From the NCBI GenBank assembly GCA_031177765.1, contig JAPSKH010000005.1, forward strand, positions 1 to 64,000: a DNA stretch of 64,000 bases. Reading direction: 5' to 3'. The notes under the pieces were generated by a model that saw only the letters and a list, made by a program, of their open reading frames with translations, ran no database searches and had not been told where the DNA came from. This document shows, piece by piece, positions 9,273 through 17,452 of the stretch; position 1 is the first letter of the stretch, and each line of letters begins with the position of its first letter. Position numbers and translations under genes: made by a program. This DNA comes from Microbacterium sp. GTDB lineage: Bacteria > Actinomycetota > Actinomycetes > Actinomycetales > Microbacteriaceae.

Positions 9273-9958
9273 GCGCGGCCTATCCTGAACCGGTGACCGA
9301 GGCGTCTCTGGCACCGCCGCGTGTGGTGGTCGTCGAGGATTCGCTGCTGCTGCGCGAGGGACTGGTGCGGCTGTTCGACGAAGCGGGATACGTCACGGCG
9401 GGGGCCTGGGGCGATGCCGAGGACATCGTGGCGCGGGTGCGCGCCTCGGACGCGGATGTCGCGATCCTCGACGTCCGGCTCCCACCGGGTTTCCGCGATG
9501 AGGGCATCCGCGCCGCACTCCAGCTCCGAGCCGCCCTGCCGGCTGTCGGCATCCTGGTGCTGAGCCAGTACGTCGAGGGCGTCTACGCCCGTGAGCTGCT
9601 TGCCGGAGGCGAGGGTGGCATCGGCTACCTGCTGAAGGACCGCGTGACCTCGCTGGACGAGTTCACCGATGCGGTGCGCCGGGTGCGCGAACGCGGAACC
9701 GTGCTCGATCCCCTCGTGGTGCAGGGGCTGCTGTCGTCACGGCCGGATCCACTCGCGACCCTGACTCCTCGCGAGCGCGACGTGCTGACCCTCATGGCCG
9801 AGGGGCGGAGCAACACCAGCATCGCCGAGCGGCTGTTCATCGGCGTGGGCGCCGTGGAGAAGAACATCAGCGCGATCTTCGCCAAGCTCGGCCTCGAGGA
9901 GTCGGGGACCGAACACCGTCGGGTGCTCGCGGTGCTGGCGTTCCTGCAGCGGCCGTGA
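9269..9958 (+). CDS. NarL/LuxR-family response regulator
   Basis: DNA-binding partner of the upstream kinase, 229 residues. The receiver domain begins at PRVVVVEDSLLLREGL and has the phospho-acceptor Asp68 in AILDVRLPP, with a K in the LLKDRV segment. The C-terminal LuxR-type helix-turn-helix runs from LTPRERDVLTLMAEG through VEKNISAIFAKLGL. The start overlaps the kinase stop (ATGA); a GTG at 9293 is a possible shorter start. A strong hairpin terminator follows immediately. Targets are unknown; kinases of this sensor class often act in envelope-stress responses. Confidence 0.92.
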   Translation: MSAAYPEPVTEASLAPPRVVVVEDSLLLREGLVRLFDEAGYVTAGAWGDAEDIVARVRASDADVAILDVRLPPGFRDEGIRAALQLRAALPAVGILVLSQYVEGVYARELLAGGEGGIGYLLKDRVTSLDEFTDAVRRVRERGTVLDPLVVQGLLSSRPDPLATLTPRERDVLTLMAEGRSNTSIAERLFIGVGAVEKNISAIFAKLGLEESGTEHRRVLAVLAFLQRP

Positions 9959-9962
9959 TGCA

Positions 9963-9993
9963 CGAAGACCCCCGGGATTCCCGGGGGTCTTCG
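9963..9993. terminator. Bidirectional intrinsic terminator
   Basis: Perfect 14-bp inverted repeat (9963-9976 with 9980-9993) around an ATT loop. It sits between the response regulator stop and the end of the converging dps gene, so it can serve both strands. Confidence 0.85.
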
Positions 9994-10003
9994 CGGCGAT
10001 CGA

Positions 10004-10489
10004 TCACTCGGCGAGGTGCGCGAAGAGGAACCAGCGGTCCTTCTCGAGCGATTCCTTGATGCCGATCGCGATGTCCTGGCTGGTGAGGTCGAACTCGTCG
10101 AGGCCGTCGATCGCGGCCTGGACGTCGGCGATCACCGCGTCCATGTCGGCGATCACGGCGCGCACCATGTCGTCCCACTGCGTGAAGCCCGCCGGGACCG
10201 CGGTGGCCGCCGTCTTGGCGGCGATCGTCGCCACGCGGGCGTCGATGGGAAGGCCCAGGGCGACGATGCGCTCCGCCGCCTGGTCGGCGCCCTCCTGCGC
10301 GTGCGCGACGACCGTGTCCAGGAGCTCGTGGATCGCGATGAAGTTCGCGCCGCGCACGTTCCAGTGGGCCTGCTTGCCGTTGACCGCGAGGGCCTGCAGG
10401 CCCAGCGCCACGGGCGTGAGGAACTGCGCGGTGGCCGCCGCCACGTCGGGATTGGCAGCCGTCGCGGGGATCGTGTTCGTCTTGTGCAT
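10004..10489 (-). CDS. dps: Dps-family ferritin-like DNA protection protein
   Basis: Dodecameric mini-ferritin that oxidises and stores iron with peroxide and protects DNA. The 161-residue protein has the Dps four-helix pattern with the inter-subunit ferroxidase signature NGKQAHWNVRGANFIAIHELLD and later acidic helix residues in ADQAAERI. The C-terminus (IKESLEKDRWFLFAHL) is typical. I chose the ATG at 10489 because GGAGG lies 8 bases before it; an ATG 15 bases further upstream lacks a good ribosome site. It is divergent from the acyltransferase gene across 168 bp. Iron or peroxide control is expected, but I see no clear operator. Confidence 0.93.
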   Translation of the reverse strand: MHKTNTIPATAANPDVAAATAQFLTPVALGLQALAVNGKQAHWNVRGANFIAIHELLDTVVAHAQEGADQAAERIVALGLPIDARVATIAAKTAATAVPAGFTQWDDMVRAVIADMDAVIADVQAAIDGLDEFDLTSQDIAIGIKESLEKDRWFLFAHLAE

Positions 10490-10657
10490 CTTCGTCGCCT
10501 CCATCGTCGGGAGGGTCGCTCCATGCGGGCGATCGTCCTCCGATGGACAGAACGCTACTCAGCCGCCGGCATTCCGCAAGCAAGACAAGGCTGGGCTAAC
10601 ACGCCCTGCCGCCTGTCGGGTGCGGGCATGTCCAGCCGCAGCGGCTAACGTCGATGC

Positions 10658-12793
10658 GTGCCCTCCGCCGATCACGACCTCGGACCGCAGCGCCTGAACT
10701 CCCCGGCCACGACGGTGACCCGTCAGCCCGTGGAGCGCTCTCCCGAGCACGCCGAGCCGTCCCGCTTCATCCCGCACGTCCAAGGCCTCCGTGCGATCGC
10801 GGTGCTGTGCGTCGTGCTGTACCACTTCTGGCCCGCCCGCTTCCCGGGGGGCTACATCGGCGTGGACATCTTCTTCGTGATCTCCGGGTTCCTGATCACG
10901 GCGCACCTGATGCGCGAGCTGACCGCGACTGGGACCGTGCGCCTCGGGCAGTTCTGGGCGCGCCGCGCCCGACGGCTCCTGCCGGCATCCCTCCTGGTGC
11001 TGCTGGTGTGCGCGGTCGTGGTGATGTCGCCGTACCTCATGCCGACCTCGGCCCTGCCGAACGAGGTGCGCGAGATCCTCGCCTCGACGTTCTACGTCGA
11101 GAACTGGTACCTCGCGCTGAACTCGGCCGACTACCTCAACCACGGCGGCGAGCCGACCACGGTGCAGCACTACTGGTCGCTGTCGCTGGAGGAGCAGTTC
11201 TACGTGATGTGGCCGCTCATCATGCTCCTGGCGGCGTGGGTCGGCGTCCGGTGGCTCCGCGGCGCACGCCGCCGCGCCGTTCTCCTCGCACTCGGAGCGG
11301 TGTCGCTGGCCTCGTTCGTCTTCTGCGTGATCTTCACGATCACCGACCCCGCGCCGGCCTACTTCGTCACCTTCGGGCGCATGTGGCAGTTCGGCGTGGG
11401 GGCCATGGTGGCCTTGATCCCGATGCTGCGCGTCCGCAACGCGTGGGGCAGCTTCCTCCTCGGCTGGGGCGGCATCCTCGCCCTCCTGGCCGCCGCATTC
11501 GGCTTCGACGGACAGACGCCGTTCCCGGGGTACACGGCGGCGCTCCCGACGCTCGGAGCCGCGGCGGTCATCGCGGCGTCGAACACCGAGCGCTGGTGGT
11601 ATCCGACGCGCATCCTGTCCCTGCGTCCGGCGCAGTTCGTCGGCGACATCTCCTACTCGCTGTACCTGTGGCACTGGCCCCTGATCGTGATCGCCCCCTC
11701 GGTGCCCTTCTGGGGGCTGACGATCTACCATCGGGTGGCGCTGCTGGGCCTGTGCTTCGTGCTCGCGTGGCTCACCAAGCGCTTCGTGGAGGATCCCGCG
11801 CGCGGCTGGCGTGTGCTCACGACGCGTCCGGCGCGGGTGACGCTGTGGTCGTCGCTGGCGGCGATGGTGGCAGTCGCGCTCGTCGCGGCCACCGCCTGGT
11901 TCGTGAACGCCCCGCTGTACAGCGCGGCCACACGGGACATCCAGCAGCTGCAGGAGGACCCTCCGCCGTGCTTCGGGGCGGCATCCGTGCTCGACGCGTC
12001 CTGCGCGTCGGCCGAACCCGCAGACACGATCCTGCCCGCGCCGGGTTTCGCCGGCATCGACCGGCCCGCTGACGAGCAGTGCTTCGTGCAGCTCACCGAC
12101 GCCAGGCCGGTGTCGTGCACGTTCGGCTCAGACGATCCCGACGCGCCGCGCGTCGCCCTCATCGGCGACAGCCACGCGTATCAGCTGCTGTCGACCTTCC
12201 AGCGCATGGCCGACGAGAACGGCTGGCAGCTGGTGACCTGGTTCAAGGGCGCCTGCCCGTGGAACACCACACCGCTGTCGACGCCGGGCGCCTTCGGCGA
12301 GGCGTGCACGCAGTGGCGCGAGCGGGTGCAGGCGGCGCTCTCGGACAGCGACCTGGACGCGGTGTTCACGGCGGCGATCGCCACCACTCCGTACGCGTCG
12401 GCCGGCTTCGCGTCCTCGCACGACGCGGCGGTGGCCGGCTACCGAAACGCGTGGAGCACGGTCACCGACCGCGGCATCCCCGTCATCACGGTCGTCGACA
12501 ACCCGGTGTGGGAGACCGACCCGAACAAGTGCCTGCGCACGCGCGACGCCGCCGAGTGCGACGCGCCCCGGTCGGAGGTGCTCGTCGCCGACGATCCGCT
12601 CCGGGACGCGGCATCCGGCTGGGACGAGGTCACGCTGCTGGACTTCACCGACGTGTTCTGCGACGACGAGGTGTGCAAGCCCGTCGTCGGCGGCGCGAAC
12701 GTGTACCGCGACCAGGATCACCTCACGGTGACCTTCGCCGATTCGCTGGCCCCCTGGTACGCCGACGCGATCCGCGCCCGTCTCGCCGGATAG
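10658..12793 (+). CDS. Acyltransferase 3 (OafA/YrhL-like) membrane protein with C-terminal SGNH domain
   Basis: Probable O-acetylation enzyme for an envelope polysaccharide, 711 residues. The membrane part (about residues 40-430) begins with the family motif PHVQGLRAIAVLCVVLYH, includes GGYIGVDIFFVISGFLI, the RRARRLLPA loop and the YWSLSLEEQFYVMWPL segment, and has about ten transmembrane helices plus one more before the extracellular domain. The C-terminal SGNH hydrolase-like domain has GDSH near residue 505 and a DQDHLT block with the Asp-His pair near 685. The GTG start is preceded by TAACGT at 6 bases, which suggests leaderless translation. The polysaccharide substrate is unknown. Confidence 0.9.
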   Translation: MPSADHDLGPQRLNSPATTVTRQPVERSPEHAEPSRFIPHVQGLRAIAVLCVVLYHFWPARFPGGYIGVDIFFVISGFLITAHLMRELTATGTVRLGQFWARRARRLLPASLLVLLVCAVVVMSPYLMPTSALPNEVREILASTFYVENWYLALNSADYLNHGGEPTTVQHYWSLSLEEQFYVMWPLIMLLAAWVGVRWLRGARRRAVLLALGAVSLASFVFCVIFTITDPAPAYFVTFGRMWQFGVGAMVALIPMLRVRNAWGSFLLGWGGILALLAAAFGFDGQTPFPGYTAALPTLGAAAVIAASNTERWWYPTRILSLRPAQFVGDISYSLYLWHWPLIVIAPSVPFWGLTIYHRVALLGLCFVLAWLTKRFVEDPARGWRVLTTRPARVTLWSSLAAMVAVALVAATAWFVNAPLYSAATRDIQQLQEDPPPCFGAASVLDASCASAEPADTILPAPGFAGIDRPADEQCFVQLTDARPVSCTFGSDDPDAPRVALIGDSHAYQLLSTFQRMADENGWQLVTWFKGACPWNTTPLSTPGAFGEACTQWRERVQAALSDSDLDAVFTAAIATTPYASAGFASSHDAAVAGYRNAWSTVTDRGIPVITVVDNPVWETDPNKCLRTRDAAECDAPRSEVLVADDPLRDAASGWDEVTLLDFTDVFCDDEVCKPVVGGANVYRDQDHLTVTFADSLAPWYADAIRARLAG

Positions 12794-12823
12794 CCGCGAC
12801 CGGCCCGGGCGTAGGGTCGAGGC

Positions 12824-13366
12824 ATGACCATCGCCGATGACGCCACGATCCTCACCATCGCCGGTCGCGCGCCCGCCATCGACCCCGCCGCCTTCGTCGC
12901 CACCGGCGCCCGCGTGATCGGGGCGGTCACGCTCGACGAGGGTGCGAGCGTCTGGTACAACGCGGTGCTGCGAGCCGACAGCGACGCGATCACGGTGGGG
13001 GCAGGCAGCAACCTCCAGGACAACGTCGTGGTCCACGTCGACGCGGGACACCCGGTGCACATCGGCCGCGACGTCTCGGTCGGGCACAACGCCGTCGTCC
13101 ACGGGTGCACGATCGGCGACGGCTCGCTGGTCGGGATGGGAAGCGTCGTGCTGTCGGGCGCGGTGATCGGCGAGGGCAGCCTCGTCGCGGCCGGCGCCGT
13201 CGTGCTGGAGGGCACGGTGGTCCCGCCCGGATCCCTCGTGGCAGGAGTTCCCGCGAGGGTGCGGCGCGAGCTGACCGAAGACGAGCGTTCGGGCATCCTG
13301 AAGAACGCGCAGACCTACCGGGCTCACGTTGCGGGCCACGCACAGGCGGCCCCGGCCGTCGGTTAG
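12824..13366 (+). CDS. Gamma-carbonic-anhydrase-like hexapeptide-repeat protein
   Basis: Left-handed beta-helix protein of 180 residues, built from hexapeptide repeats such as VIGAVTLDEGASVWYNAVLR and VSVGHNAVVHGCTIG. The conserved metal-site histidines of the gamma carbonic anhydrase/PaaY group appear in VVHVD, GHNAVVHG. Carbonic anhydrase activity is possible but not certain, because many relatives are inactive or act as acetyltransferase-like proteins. TAGGGT ends 6 bases before the ATG, so a leaderless mRNA is likely. The next gene begins 9 bases after the stop. Confidence 0.85.
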   Translation: MTIADDATILTIAGRAPAIDPAAFVATGARVIGAVTLDEGASVWYNAVLRADSDAITVGAGSNLQDNVVVHVDAGHPVHIGRDVSVGHNAVVHGCTIGDGSLVGMGSVVLSGAVIGEGSLVAAGAVVLEGTVVPPGSLVAGVPARVRRELTEDERSGILKNAQTYRAHVAGHAQAAPAVG

Positions 13367-13375
13367 GCGTTCGCG

Positions 13376-13744
13376 ATGCGCATCGAATCGCTCCAGCCGG
13401 ACGAGGTGTTCGTCTTCGGCTCCAACGCCTCCGGCGCCCACGGCGGGGGAGCGGCGCGGTTCGCCTACGAGCGCTTCGGTGCGGTGTGGGGACAGGCCGA
13501 AGGTCTCCAGGGGCGGTCCTACGGCATCGACACGATGTCGGGCCTGCGGGTGTTCGAACAGCAGGCCGGCCGGTTCCTCGAGTTCGCGCGGGAGCACCCC
13601 GAGCTGCGGTTCCTGGTGACCGAGGTCGGGTGCGGCATCGCCGGGTACACCCCGGAGCAGGTCGCCGCGTTCTTCGCCGGCGCGCCGGCGAACGTCGTGC
13701 TTCCGGAGTCGTTCAGACGCGTGATCGCTCGCGCAGCTGAGTGA
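13376..13744 (+). CDS. Small protein resembling A1S_2505-type phage non-structural proteins
   Basis: Hypothetical protein of 122 residues. The pattern VFVFGSNASGAHGGGAARFAYERFGA, then GLQGRSYGIDT, then FLVTEVGCGIAGYTPEQVA matches a family I recall as phage-associated 'A1S_2505 non-structural' proteins. Its glycine-rich first strand-loop and GCGIAGY end recall nucleotide- or ADP-ribose-binding folds of the macro type; that link is inference. No other phage gene is nearby. It starts 9 bases after the hexapeptide protein and is probably co-transcribed with it. Confidence 0.7.
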   Translation: MRIESLQPDEVFVFGSNASGAHGGGAARFAYERFGAVWGQAEGLQGRSYGIDTMSGLRVFEQQAGRFLEFAREHPELRFLVTEVGCGIAGYTPEQVAAFFAGAPANVVLPESFRRVIARAAE

Positions 13745-13914
13745 GCGCTCGAGTCGTGCCGTCTGCGCGCGCTGACGTCCCGGTGTTCATTCGCGCATCT
13801 CCCACGGACTCCACCTCCTCATCCGCGCGCTCCGGGCAGTGGACGGCCGGGCGGCGAGCCGATACGTTGTGCGCAACGCACGTCCGTGGGGGAGAACGAC
13901 AAGGAAGTACGTTC

Positions 13915-14298
13915 ATGGCAGATTCGCGCCCCGTAGGGGTCACCATCGTCGCAGTGCTCGCGTGGATCTCGGGATTCTTCAGCATCCTGGGAGGCATCCT
14001 GATGATCGTCAGCGGCCTGGAGGTCGCCAGCATGAGCCGCGAAGCGCTCATCGTCGCTGCGGTCATCTCGATCATCGTCGGAATCGCGGTGATCATCGTG
14101 AGCTTCGGACTCTTCCGGGGAAGCAACGTCGCGAGGATCATCACGACGGTCGTGTTCGTGCTGAACATCGTGAACGCCGTCGTGCAGATGTTCACGGGGA
14201 GCCAGAGCCTGTGGACGGCGCTGCTGTCGGCGCTGCCGTCGATCATCGGCGTCATCCTGCTCTACACGAAGGCGGCGAACTCCTTCTTCACGCGTTGA
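13915..14298 (+). CDS. Small four-helix membrane protein, function unknown
   Basis: Protein of 127 residues with four predicted transmembrane helices, starting after MADSRPVG: VTIVAVLAWISGFFSILGG, ALIVAAVISIIVGIAVIIV, IITTVVFVLNIVNAVV and a final segment ending in VILLYTKAANSFF. There is no catalytic motif. GGAAG sits 8 bases before the ATG at 13915; an in-frame extension reaches 13741 but is low-complexity and has no membrane segment. The 170 bp upstream hold no gene I can support and presumably contain its promoter. Confidence 0.75.
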   Translation: MADSRPVGVTIVAVLAWISGFFSILGGILMIVSGLEVASMSREALIVAAVISIIVGIAVIIVSFGLFRGSNVARIITTVVFVLNIVNAVVQMFTGSQSLWTALLSALPSIIGVILLYTKAANSFFTR

Positions 14299-14337
14299 GC
14301 CGGCGGGAGGCCCCGCCGAGGATGAGACGATCGGAGA

Positions 14338-14850
14338 ATGGACAGCGCCGATCGACCAGCGCAGACCCAGCCGTCGGAGGGCGTCTGGGTCGAGCGGGCT
14401 CCCGGCTTCCGGCGGTGGGAGAAGTCGACCGTCCTGGGTACGGGGGAAGATGTCTGGGAGTGGGCCCGCGGTGAGGTGCTGCGCTGGGGCGTGAAGACGC
14501 GAAGCGGGTTCTCGATCGCGTCGGGTGCATCGGCGACGGCAGGGGATCGACCGGTGATCAGGGCGCATGCTTTCGGGCTGTCCATCAGCGAGCCCGTCGA
14601 GGTGATCGAAGTCGTGGACGACCCCGACCGCGTCGGCTTCGCCTATCGGACCCTGCCCGGGCATCCTGTCGCAGGCGAGGAGGCGTTCATCGTGCATCGG
14701 CGGGCGGACACGGTCGTCCTCACTCTCCGGTCGCTGACCCGCCCGGCCGCCGAGCGACGCTGGCGCGTGCTCTACCCGGCCCTGCTGGTGGCCCAGGCCG
14801 TCGCGCGCCGGCGCTATCTGCGGGCTCTGCGCCTCCGGGCGCCTCACTGA
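14338..14850 (+). CDS. DUF1990 family protein
   Basis: Soluble protein of 170 residues resembling the DUF1990 family. It has the N-terminal lipocalin-like pattern FRRWEKSTVLGTGEDVWEWA and the middle HAFGLSISEPVEVIEVVDDPDRVGFAYRTL followed by GHPVAGEEAFIV. The C-terminus is basic and may be a helix (VAQAVARRRYLRAL). Function is not established for the family; a small-molecule or lipid-binding role has been suggested. GGAGA directly precedes the ATG. It lies 40 bases after the small membrane protein gene. Confidence 0.75.
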   Translation: MDSADRPAQTQPSEGVWVERAPGFRRWEKSTVLGTGEDVWEWARGEVLRWGVKTRSGFSIASGASATAGDRPVIRAHAFGLSISEPVEVIEVVDDPDRVGFAYRTLPGHPVAGEEAFIVHRRADTVVLTLRSLTRPAAERRWRVLYPALLVAQAVARRRYLRALRLRAPH

Positions 14851-14934
14851 CCGACGCGGCGCGTCGCTCTCCAACGGCATTCACGCGGAAGCCCCGCAGG
14901 GCGGCCTTCGGCCGGCCCGTCGGGCTGTGGAGAC

Positions 14935-14948
14935 GATGACGGGAATCG
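14935..14948 (-). repeat. 14-bp exact copy of the tRNA-Gly T-arm region
   Basis: The 14 bases at 14935-14948 are identical to 15030-15043, which is the T-loop, T-stem and start of the acceptor 3' strand of the neighbouring tRNA-Gly, in the same orientation. No full tRNA can be folded around the copy. It may be a degenerate tRNA remnant. Confidence 0.55.
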
Positions 14949-14983
14949 GCCGCTGCGGATCGGTTCCCGCGGCATCAACGCGC

Positions 14984-15022
14984 ATGCCCGCAAGGGCGAC
15001 CCGCGGCCGCCCCTGCGGGCAT
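14984..15022 (-). terminator. Hairpin downstream of tRNA-Gly
   Basis: 15-bp inverted repeat with one mismatch (14984-14998 with 15008-15022) and a 9-base loop, beginning 4 bases after the 3' end of tRNA-Gly on the minus strand. No T-run follows, as is common in actinobacterial terminators. Confidence 0.6.
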
Positions 15023-15025
15023 CGG

Positions 15026-15096
15026 AGGGGATGACGGGAATCGAACCCGCACCATCAGTTTGGAAGACTGAGGCTCTACCATTGAGCTACATCCCC
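15026..15096 (-). tRNA. tRNA-Gly (anticodon TCC)
   Basis: A 71-base cloverleaf on the minus strand: acceptor stem GGGGATG/CATCCCC, D-arm GCTC/GAGC, anticodon stem TCAGT/ACTGA around loop CTTCCAA (anticodon TCC), T-loop TTCGATT, discriminator T. CCA is not encoded. A TAGACT -10-like box lies about 25 bases upstream, at 15122-15127 on the minus strand. Confidence 0.95.
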
Positions 15097-15235
15097 GCGA
15101 CCGCGTATCGCGGCATCCGACAGTCTAGTGGAAGACGCGGGCACCCCCGAACGCGCGTCACCCGCGCCGACGAGGCCAGGCGCGTCGGCTAGACTTCTCG
15201 GGGCCGAATGGCGCGTGTACGCGTGCGAACCCGCC

Positions 15236-15309
15236 CGGGGCGTAGCTCAGCTTGGTAGAGCGCCCGCTTTGGGAGCGGGAGGCCGCAGGTTCAAATCCTG
15301 TCGCCCCGA
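15236..15309 (+). tRNA. tRNA-Pro (anticodon TGG)
   Basis: A 74-base cloverleaf: acceptor CGGGGCG/CGCCCCG, D-arm GCTC/GAGC, anticodon stem CCCGC/GCGGG around loop TTTGGGA (anticodon TGG), T-loop TTCAAAT, discriminator A, no encoded CCA. A TAGACT box at 15190-15195 is a likely -10 element. Trigger factor begins 80 bases downstream. Confidence 0.95.
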
Positions 15310-15389
15310 CAACAGGCCGTTTCAGAATTTCCGAACCCAGACCTTCAGCATCCGCGCGCACGCGGTCCGATCGAGGAGAAGTAACAGGC

Positions 15390-16814
15390 ATGGTGAACAG
15401 CACCGTCGAGAAGCTCAGCCCCACGCGGGTGAAGCTGCACATCACGGTCAGCCCCGAAGAGCTCAAGCCGAGCATCACGCACGCGTACGAGCACATCGCG
15501 CAGGACGTGCAGATCCCGGGCTTCCGCAAGGGCAAGGTTCCGGCGCCGATCATCGACCAGCGCATCGGCCGTGTCGCCGTCCTCGAGCACGCCGTGAGCG
15601 AGGGCCTGGACGGGTTCTACCGCGAGGCCGTGGCCGCCAACGAGCTGCGGGTGCTCGGCCGGCCGTCCGCCGAGGTCACCGAGTGGCCCAACGAGAAGGA
15701 CTTCTCGGGCGACCTCGAGGTCGAGGTCGAGGTCGACGTGCGTCCCGACTTCGAGCTGCCCGACTTCGAAGGAACGACGATCGAGGTCGAGGCGGCCGAG
15801 GTCGATGAGGCAGCGATCGACGAGGAGCTCGACCGCCTGCGCGCCCGCTTCGGCACCCTCGTGACGGTCGACCGCCCGGCGGCGGCCGGCGACTTCGTCG
15901 AGCTCGACCTCGTCGCCACCATCGACGGCGCCGAGATCGACCGCGCCGAGGGCGTGTCGTACGAGGTCGGCTCCGGCGAGCTCCTCGAGGGCATCGACGA
16001 CGCCATCGAGTCCCTCACCGCCGGCGAGGACACCACCTTCCGCTCCAAGCTGGTCGGCGGCGAGCACGCCGGCGAGGAGGCCGAGGTCTCCGTCACGGTC
16101 AAGAGCGTCAAGGAGCGCGAGCTCCCCGAGGCCGACGACGACTTCGCGCAGATCGCGAGCGAGTTCGACACCATCGCGGAGCTGCGCGAGAGCCTGAAGG
16201 ACCGCGTGGGCCAGCAGTCGGTGTTCACGCAGGGCTCCGCTGCGCGCGACAAGCTCGTCGAGACGCTGCTGGAGCAGGTCGACATCCCCGTCCCGCCGCA
16301 GCTGATCGAGGACGAGGTGCACAACCACCTCGAGTCCGAGGGCCGCCTCGAGGACGACGTCCACCGCGCCGAGGTCGCCGAGGCCAGCGAGAAGCAGTTC
16401 AAGACCCAGATGCTGCTGGACAAGATCGCCGAGCAGACCAACGTGCAGGTCTCGCAGGACGAGCTCACGCAGTACCTCGTGCAGTCGGCCGCCCAGTACG
16501 GCATGGCGCCCCAGGAGTTCGTCAACGCGCTGCAGCAGGGCAACCAGCTGCCGGCCCTCGTCGGCGAGGTCGCCCGCAACAAGGCCCTCGCGGTCGCGCT
16601 GGGCAAGGTCAAGGTCGTCGACACCAACGGCAACCCCGTCGACCTCACCGGCTTCGTCGCCGTCGAGGACGAGGAGGCCGCCGAGGAGGAGGTCGTCGAG
16701 GAGGCGCAGGAGATCGCCGACGCGGCTGCCGACGCAGACGCCGCCGAGGCCGAGGAGGCCGAGAAGAAGCCGGCCAAGAAGACCCGCGCCAAGAAGGCCG
16801 CCGACAAGGAGTAG
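15390..16814 (+). CDS. tig: Trigger factor (ribosome-associated chaperone, prolyl isomerase)
   Basis: Binds at the ribosome exit tunnel and assists nascent-chain folding. The 474-residue protein has the N-terminal ribosome-binding domain with the signature [12 protein letters not shown], an FKBP-type domain (about residues 155-245, [14 protein letters not shown] to [10 protein letters not shown]), and the helical C-terminal domain. The last 50 residues are a highly acidic tract ending in a lysine/alanine-rich tail, a disordered extension seen in actinobacterial trigger factors. The ATG at 15390 follows GAGGAG at about 12 bases; a GTG three bases later is possible. A strong terminator follows, so the clp genes have their own promoter. 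Confidence 0.96.
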   Translation: MVNSTVEKLSPTRVKLHITVSPEELKPSITHAYEHIAQDVQIPGFRKGKVPAPIIDQRIGRVAVLEHAVSEGLDGFYREAVAANELRVLGRPSAEVTEWPNEKDFSGDLEVEVEVDVRPDFELPDFEGTTIEVEAAEVDEAAIDEELDRLRARFGTLVTVDRPAAAGDFVELDLVATIDGAEIDRAEGVSYEVGSGELLEGIDDAIESLTAGEDTTFRSKLVGGEHAGEEAEVSVTVKSVKERELPEADDDFAQIASEFDTIAELRESLKDRVGQQSVFTQGSAARDKLVETLLEQVDIPVPPQLIEDEVHNHLESEGRLEDDVHRAEVAEASEKQFKTQMLLDKIAEQTNVQVSQDELTQYLVQSAAQYGMAPQEFVNALQQGNQLPALVGEVARNKALAVALGKVKVVDTNGNPVDLTGFVAVEDEEAAEEEVVEEAQEIADAAADADAAEAEEAEKKPAKKTRAKKAADKE

Positions 16815-16829
16815 TCGGGAAGGGTTCCC

Positions 16830-16861
16830 AGGGGGACGGATGCTGCGGCATCCGTCCCCCT
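16830..16861 (+). terminator. Intrinsic terminator of tig
   Basis: 14-bp perfect stem (16830-16843 with 16848-16861) around loop TGCG, ending in a short TTT run. It begins 16 bases after the tig stop codon. Confidence 0.88.
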
Positions 16862-16881
16862 TTCCATCGCGAGGAGGACGC

Positions 16882-17373
16882 GTGAGCGACGACTGGAACG
16901 CGCGTGTGCGGGCCGTGTGGCAGGACGAGGCGCTGTCCGATGACCAGCGCATCACCCGCATCGACGCGCTGGCCCGAGAGCGGCCCCCCGACGACGGGCG
17001 CGCCCTCTTCGAACGCGCCGGCGCCCGCGACGCCGCCGGGCGCGAAGACGCCGCCGAGCCGCTGTACCGGGCCGCGCTGGCCGCGGGCCTGGACGAGGTC
17101 CACCGGCCGCAGGCGGTGATCCAGCTCGCCAGCACGCTGCGCAACCTCGGCCGGACCGACGAGGCGATCGGGATGCTGCGCGCCGAGCTCGACCGCACGC
17201 CGGCGTCGCCGCTGCGCGACGAGGCGGCCGCCTTCCTCGCCCTGACGCTGGCATCGGCGGGCGATGCGTCGGGCGCGGCATCGCTCGCGCTGCGCACGCT
17301 GGCGCCGCATCTGCGGCTCTACACCCGTTCCGTCCAGGCGTACGCCGACGAACTCGCCGGCGACGCCCCCTGA
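16882..17373 (+). CDS. TPR-repeat protein, function unknown
   Basis: Soluble helical protein of 163 residues. Three consecutive helix pairs have tetratricopeptide spacing, for example AGREDAAEPLYRAALAAGLDE, AVIQLASTLRNLGRTDEAIG and EAAAFLALTLASAGDASGAA, as in the TPR_5 family. The GTG start at 16882 follows GAGGAGG at 5 bases. It lies between the tig terminator and clpP1, so a role in protein quality control is possible by location only. Confidence 0.75.
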   Translation: MSDDWNARVRAVWQDEALSDDQRITRIDALARERPPDDGRALFERAGARDAAGREDAAEPLYRAALAAGLDEVHRPQAVIQLASTLRNLGRTDEAIGMLRAELDRTPASPLRDEAAAFLALTLASAGDASGAASLALRTLAPHLRLYTRSVQAYADELAGDAP

Positions 17374-17416
17374 TCTGCCCAGGGCGAACACGGCCGGGTC
17401 GCCGACGGGGCGCCGG

Positions 17417-17422
17417 TAGATT
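17417..17422 (+). promoter_or_regulatory. Candidate -10 box of clpP1P2, with possible ClgR half-site upstream
   Basis: TAGATT lies 31 bases before the clpP1 ATG. GGCGAAC at 17383-17389 matches one half of the actinobacterial ClgR box, a known activator of clpP1P2; the second half, about 11 bases upstream, is poorly conserved, so ClgR control is only suggested. Confidence 0.4.
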
Positions 17423-17452
17423 CGACTCAGATCCAAGGAATCAGGAGTACAC

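Noticed and set aside
13741..13914. Longer start for the four-helix membrane protein
   Set aside because: The extra residues have no membrane or family pattern, while GGAAG stands before the ATG at 13915.
14851..15025. Additional gene or small RNA in the gap before tRNA-Gly
   Set aside because: The stretch holds only GC-rich inverted repeats and the short T-arm copy; no promoter or coding pattern stands out.
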